From the NCBI GenBank assembly GCA_021234155.1, contig JAJEKV010000101.1:1677332-1741331 (forward strand): a stretch of 64,000 nucleotides of DNA, read 5' to 3'. Under the pieces are notes generated by a model. It saw only the letters and a program-made list of their open reading frames with translations, did not search any database and was not told where the DNA came from. Position numbers and translations under genes: made by a program. Below, in pieces: positions 30,918-41,240 of the stretch. The DNA comes from Isoetes taiwanensis (lineage: Eukaryota; Streptophyta; Lycopodiopsida; Isoetales; Isoetaceae). Within the stretch, counting starts at the first letter, position 1. The number at the start of each line of letters is the position of its first letter.

Positions 30918-31175
30918 CAAGTTGTCTTCAAAATTGGTACAATGATCTGCCATAGTATGGTCGCCATCTACAACTCCCCGCGGACTTCCACATATTGTGT
31001 GAATCGCCCTGAACCCCTTAACATTGCCCCGTTGGTTGTCGGGATATCCGCCTAGAAACTTAGCACCATGGCCATATGCCCGAATTACCTTAAGCACACA
31101 ACCAATTCTTTTCGTTCCATATAGCTCCATTGGAGCTCGCCATTTACCATCTAGTGAGGGATTTAATGTATCCAT
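30918..31175 (-). CDS. Unidentified putative exon (about 86 codons)
   Basis: A minus-strand frame of 86 codons ends at a good splice donor (AACTTG followed by GTGAGT, at 30,917). The translation is hydrophilic and protein-like: SLDGKWRAPMELYGTKRIG, GHGAKFLGGYPDNQRG, CGSPRGVVDGDHTMADHC. Beyond the donor the same frame becomes low-complexity. A possible continuation lies at about 30,690-30,860 in another frame, containing SENEMFCACS, but an in-frame TGA/TAA problem there makes it doubtful. The family is unknown to me. It lies between palindrome-ended repeats R1 and R2, in the same strand sense as the other gene pieces of this region. Confidence 0.35.
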
Positions 31176-31200
31176 TTACCATCCCGGAAGAATATATTTA

Positions 31201-32255
31201 AGGTCTCATAAATCCGCATGAAACAATTGGTGCATAACACTATGATGATGTCAGCCTAAAAATCTTCGAGACCTGAAAGCATCGGATACACAAAATAACC
31301 TATTTGCCGCAAAGACTTTGCTTCAAAGCTAAGTTTTGCTACATCAAAAAAAAACATTCCATAAAGAATACCGCACGCCATGCAATGACGCTTTTAGGTA
31401 TTTAGATAAAGCATTAAAAAACGTAATCTTTCCTAAATAAATTACATAAGAGTGGAACGACTCAAAAGGTTACAACACTTTAAGCTCGTAAGGTTTCGTG
31501 GATAAGTAGCAAGCACATATAAGGAGCTCCAAAAGGTATTCTAATCGCACGAAAGCACTAGTCAAGAGAAAGCACACAGTAACCAACTAAAGATGCTACT
31601 TTCCTTTTCTCGACATGATTAAGCCAAGAAAACAAGGAAGATGCAAGACAATTAAAACATACATCTAGTAGAAAAAAAAAGTATGCCTTGAACGATGCTT
31701 AAATAATTTTCTCTCATGATAGTTAACCTGTTTGCCATTAGTTGGTATGTTTACCAAGGTTGTACCAAGAACACTTAAAAAATGCCCAACTACAAAACAC
31801 CGATGTTAGCATCGCTGGCACAAATGATAACCTCCGCTTAAATATCGCGGGTGCAAAAACTATCCATAAATTTCAATTATAATCGGGGAGATCATATAAT
31901 GATCTCGGCATCTTCCAAAACCTTGGTGTTTTTTTTGACATTTGTAGATATTTCTACCCCGAGTCTCCCTTTTCTCGGGTCGCATCTAAGAACTTGGACT
32001 CAAGTGATTCACAAAACAAATGCGTAACAAGGCAAAATGGAGGATTACTAAGAGTACCTTGATAGGATATTCTTGTGCATTATATAGCGAGGGAAAAAGT
32101 GAATAATAATGGCTCGCACAAAACGATGAAAGTTAGCTACTCTTGCAGGTTGTCATTCTATAAATGATTGAAATAGCTAGCAGGAAGAAAGAACTGCTTC
32201 GCATGTGCATGGCATAAACCCCTTCCAAATGGAAAGAGCCGACTGATAACTTGAG
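31201..32255. other. No recognisable gene
   Basis: About 1 kb of AT-rich sequence without a family match on either strand. I see no structured repeat apart from homopolymer A runs near 31,345 and 31,670. Confidence 0.5.
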
Positions 32256-32432
32256 CGGGTCGAGCTGCGCCATAGCCACGAAGGAATGGGGCTGGATGAC
32301 CGAGAGTTTACAGGCAGCAGCCAGTTTGGAGCAGTCACTAGCATATTCTAGGCATATGCCAGCATATACCTGGATATGCCCACAAACCCACATAAACGAG
32401 GGTTTGCCCCCCTAGGGCAACCCAAAAAATTG
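32256..32432 (-). repeat. Palindrome-ended repeat, copy R2
   Basis: This is the second copy. It shares with R3 a longer left part (GAGCGGGTCGA, GCGCCATAGCCACG, GGATGACCGAGAGTTTAC) and with all copies the GGCATATGCC steps and the end GGTTTGCCCC plus CCTAGGGCAACCC followed by A6. In minus orientation it would be read GGGTTGCCC... first. A local duplication follows at once (32,433-32,590, two copies sharing GAAGCCTAATTAGGG). Confidence 0.85.
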
Positions 32433-32590
32433 AGCCTTTTCCAACTATAGAAACAAACGAATTGAGAAGCCTAATTAGGGCTTAGATGATCATGTAAAGG
32501 CAATAAAAAAAATTGATTCTTTTCCAATTTAAAATTTTCATATAAACAAAGGAATTGGGAAGCCTAATTAGGGATTAGATGATCCTTTTA
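32433..32590. repeat. Local duplication next to R2
   Basis: Two degenerate direct copies each contain CTTTTCCAA, then AATTG(A/G)GAAGCCTAATTAGGG, then AGATGATC. The unit is about 90 bp and non-coding. Confidence 0.85.
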
Positions 32591-32876
32591 AAACTTTAGG
32601 CTTTTCTAAGATCCCATCCATATGAACCATTGCATGGTGTTGGAGGGCTTTTTACATTCCTCAGAAAACTTTTAGAATAAATGTGTATATTCTTTTTGGA
32701 ACTTATTGCAAGATCTTGTATGCTCTAATTTTTTTAGGCCTTGCTTCCAAGCAAAGATCCAAGATATTTCCTATTAGAAAGAACCAAGATCATCCATGAT
32801 TTTGAAGTTCCATGAAAGGGCATGCTATTGGTAAGATCTTCACTTTCATCTAACCATTGGGCACGAAGCAAGAAGA

Positions 32877-34237
32877 TCAACCGCGTAATTCCAAAGGCTC
32901 CACTAAAGGTGTAATGTGGTAATCTCCAATCATAGAAAGAAAATTTTCAAAGGCCTCATCCATTAATGCAAGATGACCACACCCCGAAAGAATGCCGATG
33001 AATGTGATATAATCTGGGCGCATGGCATGCGCTTCATCTTGGAAAAATGACCCAAAGACATCATCACCATAACCATGTTGTGCATATGCTTGCAATCATG
33101 GCATTCCGTGAGCACCACATCTTGCTCCCCTTATTTGATCAAAAGCGTAATGTACATCATCCAACCTTCCACACCTACCATACATGTTGATAACGCCAGC
33201 TTCAATAACAACATTGCATGCCAGATCGTTGTGTATTACATGGCATGAATGCGCTTGCCTTCGCATAGAATTGCTTGGTTGGCACATGCATCAAGGACAC
33301 CTGCAAATGTTATATTATTTGGCAGAATGTTCTCCTCTAGCATATGTTGAAATAATGAAATGGATTCCTTAGCTCGACCATGCTCAGCATATGCTGCAAT
33401 CAAAGAAGACAGCAAAATTACATCATGCTTAGGCATTCTTTCAAAGACGGACATCTGCATGTCTGAGGCTGTTACACTTTCCATACATGTTCTGTACCAT
33501 AGCCATCATGTAAAATTTGGGAATGAATATGCCTGATCATTGGAACATGCATCCACTATACAAGACCATGTGACTCTATCTGGCTGTAACCCTGTCGCCT
33601 GCATTTGTCTGAATAGATGAAGAGCCTCATCCTTTGCATATGCTGCAATTAAGGTAGTCCACAAGACAACATCTTTCTTATGGAAGCTACTTAACAATTT
33701 TATGCGCATCTCCCAAGCTTCCACACTTCCCATACATATTTGCAAGGGCTGTATGCGATAACTACATCGGGATGTAATCCGCATCTACAAATCCAAGTGT
33801 GAATACGCTTACCTTCAGGAAACGCCGATGCATTGGCACATGCATTGAGAATGTTAACAAAAGTAACATTGTTTGGCGAAAATCTCTTCTATTTGCCGAT
33901 CCTGAAACAACCGGATAACTTTCAAGGAATCCCTTGGGCATATATTTCGCAATCATGGTAGTCCATGAGATGAGATGACATTCTTGATAGGCATTATATC
34001 AAACAAGTAATGAGCTTCATTTAACCTGCAACAATGGGCATAAGCTCCAAGTATGATATTCCATGAGACTACATTGGGATGAAGAATGGCGGAAAGACTA
34101 AGTGAGCAAAGATATAGAACATCATGTTTTCCATATATATCCGTGAGAAGATTACCGAGGAATTTATCTCTATGCATGCCCGAAAGAATAAGTTGGGCAT
34201 GAATAAACTTCCCATCCGATAAAGTTTTTTCCGCCAT
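32877..34237 (-). pseudogene. PPR protein gene, frameshifted
   Basis: The minus strand encodes a plant PLS-class pentatricopeptide repeat protein, a family whose members bind organellar RNA. The text is spread over all three minus frames. It starts with MAEKTLSDGKFIHAQLILSG near 34,237. It continues through NVVSWNIILGAYAH, an NNVTFVNILNACANA region, KDVVLWTTLIAAYAK, PDRVTWSCIVDACSND, LLSSLIAAYAEHG, NNITFAGVLDACANQA and NMYGRCGRLDD, and ends PDYITFIGILSGCGH before VEPLELRG and a stop at 32,877. Frame changes occur about every 150-250 bp, for example a 5-bp duplication (GATGA) near 33,970. No E or DYW domain is present. It is a pseudogene if the assembly is right, but the lesion density next to a long open PPR frame makes consensus error a real alternative. 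It lies between repeats R2 and R3. Confidence 0.85.
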
Positions 34238-34383
34238 TACCAGCGAAGAAAGTAAATGTACTCATCCTAATCCCGCTGAGGAATCGGGGAATAGGTTCCC
34301 GCCAAAAACCACCAAAACTTGATCTCCTCAAGCGAAATGACTCCACGCATAGTTCGGCCGTGATTCTTCTATGCTTCTAACTT

Positions 34384-34558
34384 GAGCGGGTCGAATGCGC
34401 CATAGCCACGCCTTCAAAGGAATGGGGCCGGATGACCGAGAGTTTACTGGCGCAAAATGTTTGGAGCGATCACCAAGATATTCTAGGCATATGCCTAATA
34501 TACCGGATATACCCACAAACCCATTATAAACAGGGTTTGCCCCTAGGGGCAACCCAAA
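34384..34558 (-). repeat. Palindrome-ended repeat, copy R3
   Basis: This is the third copy, with the same long left part as R2. Its end is GGGTTTGCCCCTAGGGGCAACCC, almost a perfect inverted repeat around CTAG. In minus orientation it lies just upstream of the frameshifted PPR gene, about 145 bp from the first Met. R2 has GGGCTGGATG where R3 has GGGCCGGATG. Confidence 0.85.
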
Positions 34559-36998
34559 AAGAAGAAGAAAAAGAAACCATATTTTCTAATTTTTCTTTTC
34601 CAAAGGCGAGCAAACCTCGTAAAATATTTAGGATGCCCGCAATTTTTCTTTCTTTTTTCTTTCCTTTTTTAATAAAAACTAGCCCATCTATTCTAACTCT
34701 ACCTAAACTTTTTTCCACCTAGCACCACCCCCAAACCAAAACCGCATGTACCTCCGGAGCATGTGGGATGGCAACGGCGACCACCACGTGGGAGGCCCAT
34801 GCAAGCACTTATTATTTTCTTGTTCTTATACCTTAGGCCTCTTTTTTTTCACTTTCCACCTATGGGATATCGCAACTATTTTCTTCTCAAGACATAAACG
34901 GTATTTGCACGTGTAAAGCATAGGGTAAACAAGTCATTCATGAAAAACCTTGAGAAAGTATCTTAAAAAAACATAATACATCAAGTTCTAGATCGTTGTT
35001 TAAAAAGTCATAGTCTGTCAGCCAAATAATCGATTTCTAAGTCGTATTGAATATTTTATTGAACAAGACCTGCAAGTGTGTGTGTAGAAGAACTACTCCA
35101 CATGTCAGCATTGAAAAAGATTGCATTTGCTTGATCTACAAAAGTTTGCGATTCGCCAGGGCTATTGCCCATTTTTAACTTGATCGAGATCTCAAATTTG
35201 AGGGAGTTTTGCATATTTTTTTTGGAAGTGGACTTTTGGTCATAGGTTCTTTGCATATTATAGCATCTGTCTGAATTAAAAATGACATCAAATTCAAGAT
35301 TGCTTGTGCATGGCATGCATAAGTTTTCATAAGTTTTGATGAGACTACCTTTTCTCAATTTTTGGGAAAATACTTTGAAACTTAGTTCTTTGCATTATTT
35401 TGCAACTTCCTTGCACAGATTGATCATCTTAAATGATCTAGAGGTCCCAAACCACTGAGCTTGAATGCTTGCTAGGAATCCTTTAACAATATTGTTGCTT
35501 CTACTTCTGCCATGAGTAAGTTGTTTTTCATTCGAGCAACCCCTTGCGGCAAATTCATCTTGTTAGTTTAGTTCTTGTTCATTCTAGACCAGCTCTTTCT
35601 ACAACATTTTCTCTCTCTTTAATACAAAGATCACCATGATGGTTCACTTATGTTGCTCGCTCTATATAAAGACGCATGGTTGGGGAGTAGACATATCATT
35701 CTTGGCACTCTCTTGTTTGCTAGCTCTATGAAGTTTTAGAGGCAATCCAAGCTTGGTCAAGTGAAAAGCTTTTTCACCTTTTCTGCTATCCCATTTGAGT
35801 TTTACAACTCTAGCTAGTAAGCTTTAGAACTCTAAAAAAAGACTTTGCCGTGCCAGCAGACCTATGCTTCATTTAACCCAAAACACTGCAGGATAATTCG
35901 TATCCAACATTTGGATTGCATTTGAATTGCACTATAAAAGAACCTTCTAGAACAGTGAGAGAGCACATCCTTGACTACAATAAGTGTGTATGTTAAAACT
36001 TACAACCAGAGACATCCCCAAGCGCCATCCTACCTGCATCTCTAGCAGAATGAGGGCATGTCTTAGTAGTAGAGCATTTAGATAGATAGATACCAAATTG
36101 ATTTGTTCTTACCACAATCTCCAAAATCTTCCAACCTGAGCAAAATACCATTAAATGGCCACACACCATGAAAAATGTGATGTTCTTTAAATCATTCCTG
36201 CATGGGATCCTAGGCTCACCATGGGCACCAGTTATCAACCAGTTTTCGAGCTTTGGCACATGCCTCGAAAAGCAGCATTGGCTCAAGCTTGCACAGATCA
36301 ATGCTCCCATTCACTTGCGTCTACTCATTCGTCTACTCATTCGTCGTGGCAGCAAAATGTTTTCACTTCTCATATTGCAAAATTGTGCATCCAGATATAA
36401 AGGATATGCCATTGTAAAAGAAAGACCTCTTCCTTAATATTCTGATAAATAGTGCCAACATGTTAGCAAATCCAAATTGGATAAAGATAAAAATAAGCAA
36501 TATACACTTGCTAGACCGCCTAGATTGGCTGATAGGCTTTTAGTGAACCCTAAGCAAATCCAAATTGGATTAAGCCTAGAAAACGCAATATATACTTGCT
36601 GGACAGCCTACTGCTGGTTAATACTATTTACATGGCCATACTTCTCAGAAAAGATATGATGCAGTACCTTGCTTTTCTCCCTAATTTGGATCTCAAAGGT
36701 TTCTTAAGTTTCTTGATGATATGTATGACGTTCCATGTTCTGCTCAAGTTTCACATCTGGATGCAGAAAGAATCAGTATTGCCCTAAAACTTGCCAAGCA
36801 CATGCCAACCACGATGAACAGAATTGGTAAGAACTTAAAATAGGACATGATCTGCCACGACTTGCAACCTACAAAACAAATGTACCATCGAATGCCGTAT
36901 TAACAGCTGCGTTTAGAGCCAACTCAGCCCTATTCAGATGACATTATAGTCCAATTGAGATGAATGTATGCATGTCAAATTCCCATCGTATCAGCAAT
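34559..36998. other. No recognisable gene
   Basis: The interval is AT-rich. A local duplication at about 36,460-36,605 has two copies containing GCAAATCCAAATTGGAT and ACTTGCT. Short frames on both strands match no family. It forms the 3' flank of the long PPR frame and the 5' flank of repeat R3. Confidence 0.5.
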
Positions 36999-38681
36999 TC
37001 AAAGTAGAAGGCCCTGACCCCTATCCAATATATTTTCCCTTATCGTCTCATCAAATGCATTAGGAAATATAGAGAAATCTTTCCTATGCCCCAATTTCAG
37101 AATCTCTTCTACAGCACTCTCAGCCAGCTCCACATTTCCATGGATTTTACAAGCACCAAGAAAGGCCATCCAAACTATTGTATCAGGTTTGAAAGGCATT
37201 GCATAAAGGAATTCTTTTGCCTCGTGCAAACACCCTGAACGACCAAGAAGGTCTATCATACAAGCGTAGTGCTCTTTTGATGGCTGGATACCATGAATGC
37301 AGCTCATGGAATCAAAGTGTTTACGTCCTAAATCTACAAGTCCCATGTAGCTGCACGCAGTAAGTACAGGAAGAAATGCTATGTTGTCTGGCTTGACACC
37401 ATGAATTTCCATTTCCTTAAAAAGCAAAAGGGCTTGATTAGCATCTCCATGTTGTGCATATCCTGCTATAACAGAAGTCCATGATACTATATCTCGTGCA
37501 GGCATCCCACTGAATACTTGATGGGCTTCTTCAATGCCTCCGCATTTAGCATACATGTCAATGAGTGCATTTCCGACAAAAATATCTAGCTCAACTTTAA
37601 CATGTAATAGGTGTGTGTGAATATGCCTACCCAATTCTAGAGATCCTGAACCAGCACACGCATTCAAGACACCTACATATGTATACTTATCTGGCTGGAA
37701 GCCATCATCCTGCATTTGCTCAAAAAGCTTGAGGGCTTCGCCACCATCACCATGCTCCGCATATCCTGCAATGATTGTAGCCCATGAGACTATACTTCGT
37801 ACAGGAATCTTATCAAACTCTAAACTGGCATACTGCATTGCTCCACACTTATAATACATGCCTATAATGATGTTGCTAATGGTGGTATCTAATTTCAGTT
37901 GACCCTTAATGAGATGCGCATGAATGTGCTTTCCCCACCCTAGTGCGCATGCACTGGCACATGCACTCAAAGCGCTAGTATAAGTTACTCCATCTGGTCT
38001 TAAACCATCATCTTGCATTTGACCAAATAAACTAAAGATGTCAGCAATATTTCCATACAAAGCATAGGCTGAAATAGCAGAATTCCAAGTGACTATGTCA
38101 CGTACAGACATCTTGCTGAACACTTCACAAGCATCTTTAGTGCTACCACATTTGGTATACATGTCAATAAGTGCAGTACTCACAAAGATATCAGGTTGCA
38201 ATTCAAAATTTTGAAGTTGAGAGTGCAGGTGTTTGCCTAACCCTAGACTTTTTGTATTAGCACATGCATTCAAAATGCTTACATATGCCACTTTGTCCGG
38301 TTTCAGGCCAAGCATGATGGATTCGTGATCATGACAATAACAACTGTAAGCCGAAAGCATAACATTCCATGATATCCCATCCCGTGCAGGCATCCGATTA
38401 AACACCCCATAAGAACCTTGGAGTAAACCGCATCTTGCATACATGCCAATAAGAGCATTGTTCACAAAGACATGTGACTCAACACCAGCTCTTATGATGC
38501 AAGCATGTATGCGTTGGCCCCATGGAAGTGATTCTTCACTTGCACATGCACTTAGAACGCTTACATATGTAACCTTGTCGACACTGACCGCCTGAGTTTG
38601 CATTTGCATAAAAAGAACTATTGCCTTCTTGTCATCCCCATGCTGGGCATAACCTGAAATCATCGTTATCCAGGTAAACAT
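36999..38681 (-). CDS. PLS-class PPR protein, long open frame (560 aa), truncated at both ends
   Basis: The product would bind organellar RNA, where PLS-class proteins guide RNA editing or processing. The frame holds a continuous series of about 16 PPR motifs. Examples are ISGYAQHGDDKKAIVLFMQM, VNNALIGMYARCG, PDKVAYVSILNACANTKSLG, ALIDMYTKCGSTKDA, SWATIIAGYAEHGDGGEALK, ALIDMYAKCGGIEEAHQVFS and SWTSVIAGYAQHGDANQALL. It ends in the first part of an E-like region (PDTIVWMAFLGACKIHGNVE) and then an unrelated 30-residue tail. The rest of E and any DYW deaminase domain are missing. The N terminus also starts inside a repeat. Upstream sequence continues the motif (ALEVFDRTHERDM) but with a frameshift and TAG near 38,720, and no organellar presequence is visible. 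The intact 1.7-kb frame argues for recent function or recent origin; the ends argue for a gene fragment. It is intronless, as is usual for the family. A truncated saccharopine-dehydrogenase-like fragment lies directly upstream. Confidence 0.85.
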   Translation of the reverse strand: MFTWITMISGYAQHGDDKKAIVLFMQMQTQAVSVDKVTYVSVLSACASEESLPWGQRIHACIIRAGVESHVFVNNALIGMYARCGLLQGSYGVFNRMPARDGISWNVMLSAYSCYCHDHESIMLGLKPDKVAYVSILNACANTKSLGLGKHLHSQLQNFELQPDIFVSTALIDMYTKCGSTKDACEVFSKMSVRDIVTWNSAISAYALYGNIADIFSLFGQMQDDGLRPDGVTYTSALSACASACALGWGKHIHAHLIKGQLKLDTTISNIIIGMYYKCGAMQYASLEFDKIPVRSIVSWATIIAGYAEHGDGGEALKLFEQMQDDGFQPDKYTYVGVLNACAGSGSLELGRHIHTHLLHVKVELDIFVGNALIDMYAKCGGIEEAHQVFSGMPARDIVSWTSVIAGYAQHGDANQALLLFKEMEIHGVKPDNIAFLPVLTACSYMGLVDLGRKHFDSMSCIHGIQPSKEHYACMIDLLGRSGCLHEAKEFLYAMPFKPDTIVWMAFLGACKIHGNVELAESAVEEILKLGHRKDFSIFPNAFDETIRENILDRGQGLLL

Positions 38682-38869
38682 GTCTCGTTCATGTGTCCTA
38701 TCAAATACTTCAAGTGCTACATGTCACCATGTTTGCTATACCAACATACCTGGCCCATGTTGTCCTTCTATCTTCAGCAAAATTTAGGCTTGCAATCTGA
38801 GAGACAACTTGAAATGTGAAAATGGATAAGCCAGGACAACATAGAAAAACTCATTGGCATATACTCACT

Positions 38870-39311
38870 AGAAACTTGGAACTGATTATCTGCCTCTATA
38901 GCTGCTGCTGGCATCTTCACAGAAGCACTGGCAATTCCTAGCACAGCTGACTCATAAGTCCCAATGTTGCCTCGTATTCTTCCAGAAGAATGTAGCACTA
39001 AGTAAGAATCCACACTGTTGGGCACAGATGGAGGAACCCATTGCCTGGCGTTGAAGATTAAACCCAGCTTCGCAGGTATACTATCATAACCAGGGAACCA
39101 TTTTCGAAAGCCTTGGAATGATACGCAGCTTCCATTCTTTCCATAAACTCAGGCTCCCCGGTAATGTCCAAATAATCAATCCCTGCCTCCACACAAGCCT
39201 TAACCACAGGCTCGCCATAGAGATACCTGTGAAACCCGAGGCTCCAAAGAGAAGGGCGCCAGAATGAATGAGACAAACGGTTAGCCGGTTTCCAAACTGG
39301 CTATGCACCAA
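38870..39311 (-). pseudogene. Saccharopine dehydrogenase-like oxidoreductase (SCCPDH family), truncated fragment
   Basis: Three pieces of this NAD(P)-binding family appear in order on the minus strand but in different frames. The first is a Rossmann start ALLFGASGFTG (about 39,230-39,265). Then comes LYGEPVVKACVEAGIDYLDI followed by GEPEFMERMEAAYH (about 39,110-39,225). The last is DSIPAKLGLIFNARQWVPPS, continuing to IGTYESAVLGIASA (about 38,930-39,070). About 100 residues that normally separate the first two pieces are missing, the frame breaks near GSLVM/GYDSIP, and the C-terminal half of the protein is absent. It is therefore a dead fragment. It lies between repeat R4 and the long PPR frame, all on the minus strand, as if captured together. 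Confidence 0.8.
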
Positions 39312-39337
39312 CAGCGGCGACCGCGCATTTACACCCT

Positions 39338-39449
39338 ATAGTAAGTTTTTAGCAGTCATGGCATATTTCTGGCATATACTGGCATATACCTGAAATATGC
39401 CATAAACCCACACAAACGAGGGCTTGCCCCCCTAGGGGCAACCCAAAAA
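39338..39449 (-). repeat. Palindrome-ended repeat, copy R4
   Basis: This is the fourth copy, with the shared AGCAGTCATGGCATAT start, GGCATATACC steps, ACCCACACAAACGAGG and the end GGCTTGCCCCCCTAGGGGCAACCC, followed by A6. The left part shared by R2 and R3 is absent. In minus orientation it directly precedes the saccharopine-dehydrogenase-like fragment, with about 26 bp between. Confidence 0.85.
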
Positions 39450-39649
39450 ATTTGAGTGTCACAAGCCACATCAACTTATAACATGGAAAGAAAAGTTTTA
39501 TTTTGACCTAGCAATTTCCATGGTATATAACAAGCACGTTAAACCCCGACGTTAGGGTTTTGATGGAGGGCGACGCCATAACTTAGCTGCTCACGGAATG
39601 GAGGTAAAGTAGAAATAGATAGAATTGTTGGAAAATAGGGTTGGATTAA

Positions 39650-41142
39650 ATGAGTCTTCCATTCGTTGCATCCCTTAGATCATCATATAACAGTATAAGC
39701 ACAGGAAACCGACACTTTAAAGTTTTGAATCTGAGGCAAGTTTTTGTTCGTTTCTTTTCGACATTTGACTACGACCCAATTGAGCATGAAAGCAGTGGTG
39801 ACCCTGGGGTACAGCAGCATGAATTTACTAGCTTCAATTCTTCAACGTGTCTTCCACAGTCTTCAGCTAATTCTCCTTCTGGGAATGATTTAGATCTTTC
39901 TCAAAGTGGGGATACATATGCTTCTATAAAAAAAGATGTAGGCTCTCTTAAACGTGATGATAAAGGAGCTTGCCATGATCCTGGTTACAATGCATTCTTC
40001 ATTAATGATTCTACACTAAAAACTGATTGTGGTAGTACTCCAAAAGCTGGCAAGTCCATTCCGAAAAGTTGATGCATAAAAAGTAGATTACAAATCAAGT
40101 AAAACTGGTACAAAGAGAAGCGATGATCGGATCTTTTCATTGGCTTCAGGAGGATCTTACAAATCAGGAAAAATTCCCAATGCTAGGCTTAATTTTCAGC
40201 AACATGGGAAAGATGAAACAGATCAAGAAGGGAGCATGTTCACATCGCATCCCATTTTAGGACCAGATGACATTTATGTTCCTGTTGAGGCATTTTTTAT
40301 TGCTAGGAGTGTAGACTTGAAGGGTCTATCTCAAGAGCCATTTGTAAATGGCATGCTTTCCCCCGAACCATTTAATAATTCGTGCCAAGGCTTACATGAG
40401 CAGGTGCCTCTGTCAGTTAATGATTCCTCCCACTCAGATACAGAGTGCCTAGCAAATGCACGCTATATTGTAGTGTTCCAGTATGGTACAGCAGTTCTTT
40501 TTAACTTTGGGGCAGCTTCTGCAAATGATGATTGTCTAAAGGTTGTAAAGAGATATTGCAAAGACTTATTTAAGGAACCAAGGAAAGATAGCTATGGAGT
40601 CCTCGTGAGACCAGATCTGGAGCAATGGAGTCAGGGTGGCCCAGATAAAATCATGGTCAAGAAACTTGATATGGATGGTATTCGCATTATATCATTAGTT
40701 CTTAGCCAAAGCATTGCCCTGGACCATTATACTCGTGGCATCGGCCGAGATGTTAAATTCATTTGGTGAGTTAAATAGACACATGGAACTTACAGGCACG
40801 TTCAGCATGAAACGTAAGCCTCTGTTTAGACTTGTTGCAGCTGCAAACACAGCACTTGCTGATGCCATTCTTCGGTTAGGGCTTTTGGAGAGGTCAGATG
40901 TTGCATGGCAGAATGCAAAATATGACCGTATTTGGGAATATATGCGTGATGATTTTGAGCTTGATGATCGATTCGAAAGCTTGGAATTCAAGACTGGCAT
41001 CATTCAGCACAACGTGAAATTCTTTCTTGACATTTTACAAAATAGGAAGTCTGATTCACTCGAGTGGATTATTATTTTCCTGATTGCAGTTGAGATATGC
41101 ATTGGTGTGTATGAAATTCTTCATGGTGCTGGGGCTGTATGA
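39650..41142 (+). pseudogene. DUF155/RMND1 family (RETARDED ROOT GROWTH-like), processed pseudogene
   Basis: Family members are mitochondrial inner-membrane proteins (yeast Rmd1/Rmd8, human RMND1, plant RRG) needed for organelle function. The first Met at 39,650 opens an N terminus rich in Ser and Arg with few acidic residues (to about residue 38, VRFFST), like a mitochondrial presequence. The DUF155 core follows: ARYIVVFQYGTAVLFNFG, LVRPDLEQWSQGGPDKIMVK, GIRIISLVLSQSIALDHYTR, GTFSMKRKPLFRLVAAANTA, LGLLERSDVAWQNAKYDRIW, FLDILQNRKSDSLEW. A C-terminal membrane helix (IIIFLIAVEICIGVYEI) comes last, with a stop at 41,140. The sequence runs through all three plus frames, with breaks near 40,070-40,140 and 40,730-40,765, and contains no introns. 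An intronless, broken copy fits a retroposed gene; an error-laden intronless gene is the alternative. A roughly 70-bp duplication of the end of the frame follows the stop. Confidence 0.85.
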
Positions 41143-41240
41143 GCATGGCATTAAACACGAACACGAATAAGATGTTTACGTGTATACGAAATCTTTCATG
41201 GTGCTGGGCTGTGTGGGCATGGCATTAAACACGAACAGGA
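41105..41240. repeat. Duplicated 3' end of the RRG-like pseudogene
   Basis: TTCATGGTGCTGGG, GGCATGGCATTAAACACGAA and flanking bases occur at about 41,116-41,165 and again at about 41,188-41,240. The first copy contains the stop codon of the RRG-like frame. It is another short local duplication. Confidence 0.9.
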
